Shown here in pieces: positions 50,780 through 58,751 of a stretch of 64,000 bases of DNA. Below the pieces are notes generated by a model. The model did not search any database. It was given only the letters and a program-made list of their open reading frames with translations, and was not told the DNA's origin. Each line of letters starts with the position of its first letter. Positions within the stretch are counted from its first letter, which is position 1. Origin of the DNA: Brevibacillus brevis NBRC 100599 (GTDB lineage Bacteria; Bacillota; Bacilli; Brevibacillales; Brevibacillaceae); NCBI RefSeq assembly GCF_000010165.1, contig NC_012491.1, forward strand, positions 793,001 to 857,000, given 5' to 3'. The translations under genes were made by a program, and so were the position numbers.

Positions 50780-51247
50780 TTGGCACTGAATAAAATAGAA
50801 GTGAAGAAGATGACAAGTAAATACTGCGATAATGAACACGAGCGTGTCTTGATTGATGAGGTCCCACTTGATGTTATTGTTCATTCTTTTTACCCAGATC
50901 ATCATTTGGACGGATTGATTCCGACTATTCTAGACTGGATAGATGAACCAAGAGAGAAGGCTTTTGTACGAAGCCGATATCTTTCGTTCAAGCAGAGAGA
51001 AATGCTTCCCATATTGATGTGTCCCGACGATTGTGACTTGTGGTGCACATTAATTATCGCTGAAGTTGTAAGGTTTGAGGGCACTATCAAGTGGGAGCGA
51101 ATGGGTATCGACCAATGCACGAGGGAAGACTTGATTAAAAGTTTTGAAAATATAGGGACAAAAGTGGAGTGGCTTGAAAAAGTACCAAGTATGACGTTTC
51201 AACCAGAGGAGTATGACTCTCAAATTAGCAAGTTGATAAGGGAATAG
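50780..51247 (+). CDS. Protein of unknown function, possibly immunity-like
   Basis: A 155-residue soluble acidic protein starting MALNKIEVKKMTSKYCDNEH at a TTG with GGAGGG before it. A Trp/Cys-rich centre (ILMCPDDCDLWCTLIIAEVV) and KWERMGIDQC are the main landmarks. It has no signal peptide or membrane segment. Its size and composition resemble immunity proteins of contact or secreted toxin systems, but no toxin is adjacent and I do not recognise the family. Apart from AT-rich sequence, the 206 bases after it hold no feature I can name. Confidence 0.6.
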   Translation: MALNKIEVKKMTSKYCDNEHERVLIDEVPLDVIVHSFYPDHHLDGLIPTILDWIDEPREKAFVRSRYLSFKQREMLPILMCPDDCDLWCTLIIAEVVRFEGTIKWERMGIDQCTREDLIKSFENIGTKVEWLEKVPSMTFQPEEYDSQISKLIRE

Positions 51248-51453
51248 GGCACTTGTTGGATGTAAGCCTAGTAACAGAGGAATGCGAGCAGAAGATAAGA
51301 GAAAACAGACCTGATCAAAGTATAATATAATACGCATAATGAATGTTATGATTGATGATCTGGTATATTTAGTATGATTTCATCACTATCGTATAGGAAT
51401 GCTACTAGCCTATTTTTTATAGTTTTCATTGTTATGGTAAAGGGAGGCTTAAC

Positions 51454-52023
51454 GTGAATCCAGAAACCGATGATCCTAAACAAGTTGTTTTACAGGTTGG
51501 AGGGGTATTAAAAAAAATTCGTAAAGAGAAGCATTTGAGCCTGGAAGATTTATCAGAATTATCCGGTGTGAGCAAGCTGACACTTGGAAATATTGAGCGT
51601 GGAGAAACCAACCCAACAATCGGGGTGCTATGGAAAATTTCGAAATGCTTATCTATCCCACTCTTGGCGTTATTCTCAACCGAGAACAGTGTAAATCTGT
51701 CCAGAGCTGGGAAGGGACTCAGAATTGCTGGGGATAATAAAGATTGGGTCATTGAGCCAATCTTTCAAAACGTAAGTAATGAAATTGAAACGTGTAGAGC
51801 TTATTTACAGCCGAATAGCTCATACTATCCAGAGAAGCATCACCACAATACAACGGAAATTGCGACGGTCATGTCAGGAACCCTTTCCATCCATGTAAAT
51901 AATGAGTCATACGTCTTGAATCAGTATGATTCGATTAGTTTTTGTGCAGATGGCACGCATTCCTATATAAATCAGTCCGACGAGCTTGTTGTGCTCCATA
52001 TTATATTGAAATACGGGGTTTAA
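51454..52023 (+). CDS. XRE family regulator with cupin sensor domain
   Basis: A 189-residue regulator. The HTH reads VLKKIRKEKHLSLEDLSELS, then GVSKLTLGNIERGETNPTIG; the C-terminal half is a cupin barrel with a metal-type motif KHHHNTTEIATVMSGTLSIHV and a second strand YDSISFCADGTHSY. Such proteins bind small ligands through the cupin and commonly regulate an adjacent transporter. GTG start after AAAGGGAGG. The transporter gene at 52197 has a 24-base perfect palindrome in front of it, probably this regulator's operator. Confidence 0.88.
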   Translation: MNPETDDPKQVVLQVGGVLKKIRKEKHLSLEDLSELSGVSKLTLGNIERGETNPTIGVLWKISKCLSIPLLALFSTENSVNLSRAGKGLRIAGDNKDWVIEPIFQNVSNEIETCRAYLQPNSSYYPEKHHHNTTEIATVMSGTLSIHVNNESYVLNQYDSISFCADGTHSYINQSDELVVLHIILKYGV

Positions 52024-52061
52024 TATCGATCCCTTGTATGTTCATAGACTACCACGACTAT

Positions 52062-52101
52062 GACCCTTTATCGACCGAATGGTTGCTAGAGGGTCTTTTT
52101 T
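52062..52101 (+). terminator. Rho-independent terminator
   Basis: GACCCTTTA (52062-52070) pairs with TAGAGGGTC (52087-52095, one G-U pair), followed by TTTTTTA. Confidence 0.75.
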
Positions 52102-52126
52102 ATATTATAGTATACGTAATTTGTTA

Positions 52127-52150
52127 AAAAGTATATTATAATATACTTTT
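52127..52150 (+). promoter_or_regulatory. 24-base perfect palindrome, probable operator of the transporter gene
   Basis: Arms AAAAGTATATTA and TAATATACTTTT meet with no spacer. A partial second copy of the half-site (TATATTATAGTATAC, 52101-52115) precedes it. It is 34 bases upstream of the ribosome site of the MFS gene. Confidence 0.75.
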
Positions 52151-52196
52151 GCTAATGAACTCCTGTATCCAATCTAATAGACAAAGAGGGAAAATG

Positions 52197-53450
52197 ATGA
52201 GCACGCAAGAGATGAAATCAAAACCAAATGTTGCCAGATCAGCAGTTTGGGTGGTTATTGTAGGAATCATATTTATTGCAGCCAATTTACGGGCTCCTTT
52301 AACCTCAGTGGGGCCTCTAGTTGGTCTTATTAGGGACGATGTTCATATTTCGAATACGCTGGCAGGTATGATTACCACGTTGCCCCTATTAGCTTTTGCA
52401 CTTTTTTCTCCTATTGTTCCTAAATTAGGACGAAGGTTTGGAGTAGAAGGAATCATTCTAATTTCCATCATCCTTCTTACTTTTGGGGTTATTTTGCGTT
52501 CTTTCTCAGGAATCGGTACTTTATATATCGGTACCGCTGTTCTTGGATTGGCAATTTCCGTTTCTAATGTATTGTTGCCAAGTCTTATAAAGCGGGAGTT
52601 TCCTAGACAAATTGGTTTAATGACTGGTGTATATTCCATTTCTATGAATTTATTAGGGGCAATTGCATCTGGTATTAGTGTTCCCATTGCAGTTGGATTA
52701 GGAGTTGGATGGCGAGGGGCGTTGGGAATATGGGCCATTCTTAGTTTGGTATCTGTATTATTTTGGTTACCTCAAATGAAACGCCGCAATAGGGAAACAG
52801 CCACGATTCAAAATCAATCGGCGGATAGCAGTGTGAATATATGGCGTTCCGCACTAGCGTGGCAAGTAACCTTGTTTATGGGACTCCAATCTACGTTTTT
52901 CTATGTACTAATTACATGGCTACCTGAAATCTTAAAACAGCAAGGAATAAGTTCAGATCAAGCTGGTTGGTTCCTATCCGTTATGCAGTTAGCCGTGCTT
53001 CCCTTTACTTTTATCGTTCCGATTATCGCTGGGCGTATGTCCAGCCAACGTTTATTAGTTACGATTACGGCCATTTTGCTTTTAATGGGAACGCTTGGAT
53101 TACTTTACGGTAGCGCGAATTTCATTGTTTGGTGGATCATCATGCTCGGAATTGGTGGAGGTTTTGCATTTAGTTTATCGATGATGTTTTTTGGTTTACG
53201 TACAGAGAATGCTCAACAGGCTGCAGAGCTGTCCGGTATGGCTCAATCAGTTGGATACCTGCTTGCCGCAATAGGCCCGACCCTTTTCGGATATCTGCAT
53301 GATGCAACGGATAGCTGGACGGTTCCCCTTCTACTTTTGGTTTGTGCGTCAATCTTGCTCTTTGTATTTGGTCTAGGTGCAGCTAGAAATCGTTCTATTG
53401 GTTCAAAAGCAACGATTCCACCGAGTAACACTCCGCCAAATGCGAAGTAA
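52197..53450 (+). CDS. MFS transporter, CynX/NimT (cyanate/2-nitroimidazole) family
   Basis: A 417-residue transporter with 12 membrane helices. The start region IFIAANLRAPLTSVGPLVGLI is the diagnostic pattern of the CynX/NimT group, followed by ITTLPLLAFALFSPIVPKLG and LIKREFPRQIGLMTGVYSIS. Members move cyanate, nitroimidazoles or other small organic anions; the direction and substrate here are unknown. ATG 52197 (or the adjacent 52194) follows AGAGGG. It is separated from the XRE-cupin gene by a terminator and a palindromic operator, so it has its own controlled promoter. Confidence 0.9.
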   Translation: MSTQEMKSKPNVARSAVWVVIVGIIFIAANLRAPLTSVGPLVGLIRDDVHISNTLAGMITTLPLLAFALFSPIVPKLGRRFGVEGIILISIILLTFGVILRSFSGIGTLYIGTAVLGLAISVSNVLLPSLIKREFPRQIGLMTGVYSISMNLLGAIASGISVPIAVGLGVGWRGALGIWAILSLVSVLFWLPQMKRRNRETATIQNQSADSSVNIWRSALAWQVTLFMGLQSTFFYVLITWLPEILKQQGISSDQAGWFLSVMQLAVLPFTFIVPIIAGRMSSQRLLVTITAILLLMGTLGLLYGSANFIVWWIIMLGIGGGFAFSLSMMFFGLRTENAQQAAELSGMAQSVGYLLAAIGPTLFGYLHDATDSWTVPLLLLVCASILLFVFGLGAARNRSIGSKATIPPSNTPPNAK

Positions 53451-53490
53451 GCAAACCAGGCGTGCACTTTTAGCTTTCCCAGCCTATGGC

Positions 53491-53541
53491 CAAAAAGAAA
53501 AGGAAACAAGCTGATGTCGATGGAGTTTCGACGTCAGCTTG
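53491..53541 (-). terminator. Terminator for the - strand repeat-protein gene
   Basis: CAAGCTGATGTCGA (53507-53520) pairs with TCGACGTCAGCTTG (53528-53541), one mismatch. On the - strand the stem is followed by TTTCCTTTTCTTTTT. Confidence 0.72.
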
Positions 53542-53599
53542 TAGATGAGAGGATGCTATGTTTTTATCTATTATGGATACAGTTATCCAATTGGTCTGA

Positions 53600-54166
53600 T
53601 TAGCCTAAACGTTTGATCAGGTTCATATTTCCAGAACTTCTGATCACAATCCATCCGTCAGGAATAGGCGAGCCTAGCATCACCCATACCTCCTGATTAG
53701 AGGGAGCGTTGTTCAGATTTTTAAGCAGGTTCATGGTTCCGGTACTTCTGATCACAACCCATCCAGGTGGCATTGGGGAACCGAGCATGACCCAAACCTC
53801 CTCATTAGAAGAGGCGCTGTTCAGATTTTTAAGCAGGTTCATGGTTCCGGTACTTCTGATGACGACCCATCCAGGTGGCATTGGGGAACCAAGCATGACC
53901 CAAACTTCGTAACCAGCCGGAGCATTGTTCATATCCTTAATCAGGTTCATGGTTCCGGTACTTCTGATCACGACCCATCCGCTTGGAATAGGGGAGCCGA
54001 GCATGACCCAGACTTCCTGACCAAATGCGGCATTTTTGATTATTGTTTTTGCGGAGGCTGGCGCCTTCTTCTGTAAAGGTAGAGCGGCCCCATGGGCTTC
54101 TGCGGCTAAACATGGTACAGCGACAACTGAGCTTAATGTCAGGATGATCAAGGCTTTCTTAAACAT
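53600..54166 (-). CDS. Secreted protein made of four tandem 35-residue GSPxPxGWVVIR repeats
   Basis: A 188-residue protein with a signal peptide (MFKKALIILTLSSVVAVPCL, cleavage after AEA or nearby). Nearly all of the mature chain is four head-to-tail repeats with the core EVWVMLGSPxPxGWVVIRST followed by GTMNLxKxLN; spacing is 35 residues (105 bases). No cysteines lie in the repeats and no known domain is recognised; the Trp/Gly/Pro-rich units suggest a small beta-type binding module. The start at 54166 is chosen over Met codons upstream because AAAGG is then 9 bases away. Single gene with its own terminator. Confidence 0.8.
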   Translation of the reverse strand: MFKKALIILTLSSVVAVPCLAAEAHGAALPLQKKAPASAKTIIKNAAFGQEVWVMLGSPIPSGWVVIRSTGTMNLIKDMNNAPAGYEVWVMLGSPMPPGWVVIRSTGTMNLLKNLNSASSNEEVWVMLGSPMPPGWVVIRSTGTMNLLKNLNNAPSNQEVWVMLGSPIPDGWIVIRSSGNMNLIKRLG

Positions 54167-54330
54167 GAACATCAACCTTTCTTGACAATAGTAATGTAGC
54201 TCTGAAACGCTCATCGAGTGGATGCTATGAGATAGATATTATCGCTCCTCCCTAAAAATGCCTATATATACCATTTTATAGGATGACCATCCCTTTTACT
54301 TTAGGAGATATTGTCGAATAGTAGACAAAA

Positions 54331-54357
54331 TATAAAAAGCACCCAAAAAGGGTGCTT
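54331..54357 (-). terminator. Terminator of the spore-coat/adhB operon
   Basis: AAGCACCC (54337-54344), loop of five, GGGTGCTT (54350-54357). On the - strand it is followed by TTTATATTTTG. Confidence 0.88.
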
Positions 54358-54361
54358 CACT

Positions 54362-54655
54362 TCACGGAAGATGTAACGCGGTCTGGATATTTTGCTGATC
54401 CAATTCAATCTGCTCGGCAATATTCCATGGATGGTACCAGCCTCGCTCAATCATGTATAGGCTGATCTTTTCGTGCAAATCGATTGCTTCTTCCAATTGC
54501 TTGGTTAGTGTTGCCTTAATTTCTGGGGTGCCTGTTTCTGTCAGTGCCATCGCATAATTCCGTACACCGCTCTTTGCGGAGATGAGAAGGTCCATGGCGA
54601 TTACTTGATCCGTCAGGCCACCCATACCAGCTAAGCTTTGAAGAATGCCAGTCAT
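54362..54655 (-). CDS. Spore coat protein, CotF family (YraD-like)
   Basis: A 97-residue helical protein with the CotF-like core MDLLISAKSGVRNYAMALTE, then ETGTPEIKATLTKQLEEAID and LHEKISLYMIERGWYHPW. The same core appears in the gene at 56045, so the two are paralogues. It is the last gene of a five-gene operon whose order (small, CotF-like, adhB, small, CotF-like) is that of yraG-yraF-adhB-yraE-yraD in B. subtilis. Expression late in sporulation in the mother cell is expected by analogy. Good ribosome site AGGGGG. Confidence 0.88.
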   Translation of the reverse strand: MTGILQSLAGMGGLTDQVIAMDLLISAKSGVRNYAMALTETGTPEIKATLTKQLEEAIDLHEKISLYMIERGWYHPWNIAEQIELDQQNIQTALHLP

Positions 54656-54667
54656 GCGTTTGTCCCC

Positions 54668-54862
54668 CTATGAATTTGCTTTTGTCAGTAGAGAGCTCAG
54701 CTCCTGAAGCTGTCTGGTGGATACGAGAACATCGTCAGCCAAAAGCTGTCTCAACGTCTCATCGGAAACGAGGCCTTGCATTGTCTTGGACTTGGTCATG
54801 CAAATGGTTTTAAAAGTAGCAATTTCATGCAGTTCAAGCTGTTCGTGCAATCCGTAACTCAT
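54668..54862 (-). CDS. Small spore coat-associated protein (YraE-like)
   Basis: A 64-residue helical protein, MSYGLHEQLELHEIATFKTI followed by CMTKSKTMQGLVSDETLRQL. It closely mirrors the gene at 56430 ([22 protein letters not shown]), showing that the operon contains two duplicated small/CotF-like pairs around adhB. In CotF-type proteins this segment is the N-terminal half, so each pair corresponds to one full CotF split into two genes. AAGGAGGGG ribosome site. Confidence 0.85.
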   Translation of the reverse strand: MSYGLHEQLELHEIATFKTICMTKSKTMQGLVSDETLRQLLADDVLVSTRQLQELSSLLTKANS

Positions 54863-54892
54863 CGCAGAGGTCCCCTCCTTCCCATCATTTGA

Positions 54893-56029
54893 TCAAGGCT
54901 TTAGAACGACTTTGATGCAATTGTCCGTTTTCGTATCAAACACTTCGTATCCACGCTTTGCTTCACCCAAGGGAATGACGTGCGTGATGATGTCGCCTGG
55001 ATCGACTTTTCCGGTGGTAATGAGCTCATACATATAGGGCATGTAGTGGATCACAGGAGCTTGTCCGGAACGTATGTTGACATTGCGCTGCATGATGTCT
55101 CCGAGAGGGAAGGCATTATAGCGCCCGCCATAAACACCGGTAATTTGGATCGTACCGCCTTTGCGGACTGCTTGGGAAGCGATGACGATTGCCCCCATAG
55201 CGCCTCCTTGCAGCTTCAAGCCACTCGCTAGAAACTCCAGGTCGGACATTTTTCCATCCATACCAACAGCATCGATGACAACATCAGCGCCACCCTTCGT
55301 GATTTCTTTCAGGTAGTTACCGATATTTTCCTTTTGCTCAAAGTTAACGATTTCTACGTTGTTCGTACGTTTTGCATGTTGCAGGCGGTACTCGATATAA
55401 TCAACCGCGATCACACGTTTTGCACCTTTCAGCCAGCAAAACTTTTGGACAAGAAGACCTACGGGTCCGCAGCCCAGAACGATCACGGTATCCCCGTCTT
55501 TGACACCTGCGTTATCTACGCTCCAATAGGCAGTTGGCATGGCATCGGCAATCAAGCACAGCTTTTCATCCTCTACTTCGCAGTTTTCAGGTAGCTTGAA
55601 ATGGGTAAAGTTCGCAAACGGCACCCGCAAATACTCTGCCTGTCCCCCAGGATAACCGCCAGTTGTACCGGAATATCCGAAAAAACCACCCATATCGCCA
55701 TTCTCGTTTGAATTGTCACATTGGCTTTCTAAATGGTTTTTGCAATAAAAGCATTCGCCGCAAGCGATCGTAAATGGAATAATGACGCGATCGCCCTTTT
55801 TCAGCTTGGTTACACCAGGGCCAACCTCTTCGACAATACCCATTGGTTCGTGACCGATAATATAATCCTCTTGCAAATTGGGGATCATGCCATGAACTAA
55901 ATGGAGATCGGATCCGCATATGGCGGTGCTTGTCAATTTCACGATCATATCATCGGGTTTTTCAAGCTTCGGATCGGGCACCTCTTTTACTACTACGTTT
56001 TTAATGCCTTGGTATGTAACAGCTTTCAT
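54893..56029 (-). CDS. adhB: Zinc-dependent alcohol dehydrogenase (AdhB-like)
   Basis: A 378-residue medium-chain dehydrogenase. The catalytic zinc site is seen in TSTAICGSDLHLVHG and IIGHEPMGIVEEVGPGV, the structural zinc cysteines in CGECFYCKNHLESQC, and the NAD-binding glycine motif in VIVLGCGPVGLLVQ. It resembles glutathione-independent formaldehyde or threonine-type dehydrogenases. Its place inside a spore-coat operon matches adhB in the B. subtilis yra cluster, where the enzyme may act during spore formation or germination; the true substrate is not known. GGAGG ribosome site. Confidence 0.9.
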   Translation of the reverse strand: MKAVTYQGIKNVVVKEVPDPKLEKPDDMIVKLTSTAICGSDLHLVHGMIPNLQEDYIIGHEPMGIVEEVGPGVTKLKKGDRVIIPFTIACGECFYCKNHLESQCDNSNENGDMGGFFGYSGTTGGYPGGQAEYLRVPFANFTHFKLPENCEVEDEKLCLIADAMPTAYWSVDNAGVKDGDTVIVLGCGPVGLLVQKFCWLKGAKRVIAVDYIEYRLQHAKRTNNVEIVNFEQKENIGNYLKEITKGGADVVIDAVGMDGKMSDLEFLASGLKLQGGAMGAIVIASQAVRKGGTIQITGVYGGRYNAFPLGDIMQRNVNIRSGQAPVIHYMPYMYELITTGKVDPGDIITHVIPLGEAKRGYEVFDTKTDNCIKVVLKP

Positions 56030-56044
56030 CGATAAGTTCCTCCA

Positions 56045-56416
56045 TCAGTGGTGTTCATCTGGTGTCCGATCGAACATGCTTTTTCGCGAAGTATCTTCAG
56101 GGAAAAGGTTCATTTGCCCGATTTGGATCGTTTCCAAGGCTGAGAGGTGGTCTAGTTGATACTGTTCATGAAGCTCGTAGGGATGGAACCATTTTTTACT
56201 GAGCATCAGCTCGGCGATTTCTTGATGGAGAGCAATTCCTTGGTGGAGTTGTTTCCGCAATACGGCTCTTGCTTCCGGAGTAATGGTTTCAGTCAGAGCG
56301 ATTGCTGTGTTTCGGACGCCTTCCTTGGCACGAATGAGGAAGTCCATAGCAAAAGTCATATCTGCTTTCTCCGGCATGTTTAACGCATTTATGGGATCTT
56401 GATAATCGTTGTTCAT
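56045..56416 (-). CDS. Spore coat protein, CotF family (YraF-like)
   Basis: A 123-residue helical protein with the CotF core [40 protein letters not shown] and [16 protein letters not shown], extended by about 25 polar residues at the end. It pairs with the small gene at 56430 just upstream (13-base gap) and is followed after 15 bases by adhB. Likely a mother-cell coat component. Confidence 0.88.
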   Translation of the reverse strand: MNNDYQDPINALNMPEKADMTFAMDFLIRAKEGVRNTAIALTETITPEARAVLRKQLHQGIALHQEIAELMLSKKWFHPYELHEQYQLDHLSALETIQIGQMNLFPEDTSRKSMFDRTPDEHH

Positions 56417-56429
56417 CGGATTTTCACCT

Positions 56430-56675
56430 TCAGTTTATGATGGGGGTCGGGCGAGTTTGCGGGATCGGTGCCTGGAAGGGTGCGTTCTTGTAAATAGCCT
56501 GAAGCTCCTCGATTGCTTGCAAGGATTGTTCTACGTCTTTTTGCATCAGCGCTCGTAAATCCTGATCGAATACGATGCCTTGCATCAGCTTGGATTTGGC
56601 GAGACAGAGTGTTTTGAAGTTGAGTACTTCATGAATATCCAGTGATTCATGGGCAGCCAGCGTCTGTTTATTCAT
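56430..56675 (-). CDS. Small spore coat-associated protein (YraG-like)
   Basis: First gene of the coat/adhB operon, 81 residues. The core [20 protein letters not shown] and [20 protein letters not shown] is paralogous to the gene at 54668; a Pro-rich tail ([13 protein letters not shown]) follows. AAAAGGAGG ribosome site. The promoter should lie in the 220 bases upstream; no convincing sigma-K or sigma-E site was found by eye. Confidence 0.86.
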   Translation of the reverse strand: MNKQTLAAHESLDIHEVLNFKTLCLAKSKLMQGIVFDQDLRALMQKDVEQSLQAIEELQAIYKNAPFQAPIPQTRPTPIIN

Positions 56676-56829
56676 CGTACAATCCTCCTTTTGGGCGTTT
56701 TTACAGTTCTATTCTGTCCTAAGCACATCTTGGTATTCCAAAGAAGTCTTCCGACGGGGTTTTTGTTTTCTGAATAGTCAGTACAAAAAGGGGGTGGGTG
56801 TGTCACAAGTAAACAAAGGAGGGACGAGC

Positions 56830-56919
56830 ATGGCAAAAGAGTTCTTTGAGCTAAAAATAAAAAACCTCTCCCTTATGAGGAGAGGCGATAGAGACATTAG
56901 AATGATTGCGAAGCTTTAG
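56830..56919 (+). CDS. Possible micro-gene (29 aa), doubtful
   Basis: A 29-codon frame beginning MAKEFFELKIKNLSLMRRGD with an ideal AAAGGAGGG site upstream. It runs through the terminator of the DUF805 gene and into that gene's end on the other strand, so it may be the left-over start of a truncated gene and not functional. Confidence 0.25.
   Translation: MAKEFFELKIKNLSLMRRGDRDIRMIAKL
56849..56886 (-). terminator. Terminator of the DUF805 gene
   Basis: CCTCTCC (56865-56871 region) pairs with GGAGAGG (56879-56885); on the - strand a TTTTTTATTTTT run follows. Confidence 0.85.
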
Positions 56920-57250
56920 GATTCGCACCGTATTGGTTGTCTCCCTGGCTGTCTTGACACATGAAAACGATCAAGATAATTGCACCGATAAAAGGAATTA
57001 ACCCAAGAAGCATCCACCAACCACTTCTTCCTGTATCGTGCAATCGGCGAGCAGTTACGCTCAAACTAGGCAGTAATACTGCTAGTGAATAGATATAGCC
57101 CAAAACAGATGCAGTACCAATTAATGAGTCTACGAGAGCAATTACCAGAGATACGATGATGTTGAACAAAGTGAACATCCAATATTCTTGACGTCTAGCT
57201 CTTCCTGCAAAAGCGACGTATTGTTTCAATACGCTTGTATACCAATGCAT
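56897..57250 (-). CDS. DUF805 family membrane protein
   Basis: A 117-residue inner-membrane protein of the DUF805 type: start MHWYTSVLKQYVAFAGRARRQEYW, then helices (MFTLFNIIVSLVIALVDSLI), the conserved LPSLSVTARRLHDTGRSGWWMLLGLIPFIG and a C-terminal DSQGDNQYGANP. Four helices are expected and the role of the family is unknown. ATG 57250 follows AAGGGGG; the frame is open to 57310 without a ribosome site. Confidence 0.9.
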   Translation of the reverse strand: MHWYTSVLKQYVAFAGRARRQEYWMFTLFNIIVSLVIALVDSLIGTASVLGYIYSLAVLLPSLSVTARRLHDTGRSGWWMLLGLIPFIGAIILIVFMCQDSQGDNQYGANPKASQSF

Positions 57251-57455
57251 GATAATTTCCCCCTTTCTTCTAAATTTTGACACACTTCGATATTTTATCA
57301 CTAAACCCAAGGGATTAGAACCATATTCTGCTAAGTTTCCCTGATGCTATTGAATCAATTTTTAATAGGACAAAAGTAATGGGTATTTATGAACGAGATA
57401 GAGGAAAAAGTAAGACAAACCGAGTTTTGGATGCTACTACAGGGGGAAATGACGC

Positions 57456-58265
57456 TTGGAACAAAAAACAGAACATAACGTTACGCTGCATGGCTTCAAT
57501 AATTTGACCAAGTCACTCAGCTTCAATATGTACGACATCTGCTACACGAAAACAAAAGAGGAACGGGAAGCGTATATCGAATACATAGATGAACAATACA
57601 ATGCAGAGAGATTGACGAGTATCCTGAAAAACGTGTCGGATATTATCGGCGCACATGTACTGAATGTGGCCAAGCAAGATTATGTACCTCAAGGCGCGAG
57701 CGTCACTTTTCTTGTATCCGAGGGGCCTGTTGTAGAAGTCCCTACTGAATCTTATGAGGAATCCCCCGGACCTTTGCCTGAAAATGTGGTGCTGCAATTG
57801 GACAAGAGCCATATTACGGTGCATACGTATCCAGAGTACCATCCAACAGAGGGCATCAGTACATTCCGGGCCGATATCGACGTGTCGACTTGTGGCGAAA
57901 TTTCCCCGCTCAAAGCGCTCAATTATTTAATTCGTTCGTTTGATACAGACCTGATGACAATTGATTACAAGGTGCGCGGTTTTACCCGGGATATCCATGG
58001 ATATAAGCTGTTTATCGATCACGACATCAGTTCTATCCAAAATTATATTCCCGAGGAAATTAAGGAATTGTTCCACATGATTGATGTGAATGTGTACCAA
58101 GATAATATTTTCCACACGAAATGCAAACGCAGGGAATTTGATCTGAACAATTATTTGTTTGGATACACGAAGGATAGGCTGACACCAGAGGAGCAGGAGG
58201 ATATTACGAAGCAATTGCAGATAGAGATGGACGAGATTTACTATGGGAAAAATTTTGTGAATTAA
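57456..58265 (+). CDS. speD: S-adenosylmethionine decarboxylase proenzyme, E. coli SpeD type
   Basis: A 269-residue pyruvoyl enzyme that makes decarboxylated AdoMet, the aminopropyl donor for spermidine. The self-cleavage site is visible in [16 protein letters not shown], where the Ser after Lys becomes the pyruvoyl group, with the further motifs [20 protein letters not shown] and [13 protein letters not shown]. The length and this longer layout agree with the class 1A (E. coli) form; many Bacillales carry the short 1B SpeH form. TTG start with AGGGGGAAA upstream. No spermidine synthase gene is adjacent. Confidence 0.9.
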   Translation: MEQKTEHNVTLHGFNNLTKSLSFNMYDICYTKTKEEREAYIEYIDEQYNAERLTSILKNVSDIIGAHVLNVAKQDYVPQGASVTFLVSEGPVVEVPTESYEESPGPLPENVVLQLDKSHITVHTYPEYHPTEGISTFRADIDVSTCGEISPLKALNYLIRSFDTDLMTIDYKVRGFTRDIHGYKLFIDHDISSIQNYIPEEIKELFHMIDVNVYQDNIFHTKCKRREFDLNNYLFGYTKDRLTPEEQEDITKQLQIEMDEIYYGKNFVN

Positions 58266-58295
58266 AGAGGAAGCTTTTTTCGTAGCTGTAGTGGG

Positions 58296-58499
58296 GGAAA
58301 GAAGCGCATTTCCAGTCTACGCTTCGGCCTCCGCCCCGCAAGGGGGATTGACTGTCCGCTCCAAAATGAATGGCGGGAGCGCTTCAAACGTAGACAGTTT
58401 CGAGGAAGTATCTCATAAGTGAAGCTGAAATTCCCCGCCATTCATTCCTACGCTGAGTTGGGCTCCAGAGGCGCTTGGACTGGAAATGCACTTCTTTCC
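58296..58499. repeat. Long nested palindromic intergenic element (MITE-like)
   Basis: A 22-base outer arm beginning GGAAAGAAGCGCATTTCC (58296-58317) pairs with 58478-58499 with one mismatch, and an inner arm AATGAATGGCGGG (58365-58377) pairs with CCCGCCATTCATT (58434-58446). The 204-base unit carries no gene and looks like a non-autonomous repeat. The surrounding 58500-58667 shows nothing else. Confidence 0.75.
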
Positions 58500-58667
58500 A
58501 CGCAGCTTTGTGTGTTTCCCTGAACATTAATTCAAAGATCGAAAATCGAAGTACTTTCTACAGGTTACACAATACGATGAAACAAAAGATCATCTCTCTC
58601 AAAAGACTTCTAGACATCACTAACAAAATGATCTAACCCCCGAAATAATCCTCTGCTGTTCGAAAGT

Positions 58668-58738
58668 CATGGCACATGTTTGGAAGGAGACCGCCCGAAC
58701 GAAGAGAGGATATAGGCGACTGGAAAACATGTGCCATG
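58668..58738. repeat. 71-base inverted-repeat element
   Basis: CATGGCACATGTTT (58668-58681) and AAACATGTGCCATG (58725-58738) are perfect 14-base inverted repeats, 43 bases apart, just past the end of the gene at 58752. No T-run follows on either strand, so it is not a typical terminator. Confidence 0.72.
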
Positions 58739-58751
58739 GCTTCCCCCGACC

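Noticed and set aside
53700-54100. Regular 105-base repeats considered as a CRISPR-like or minisatellite array
   Set aside because: They encode the four in-frame 35-residue repeats of a secreted protein, with no spacer structure or cas genes.
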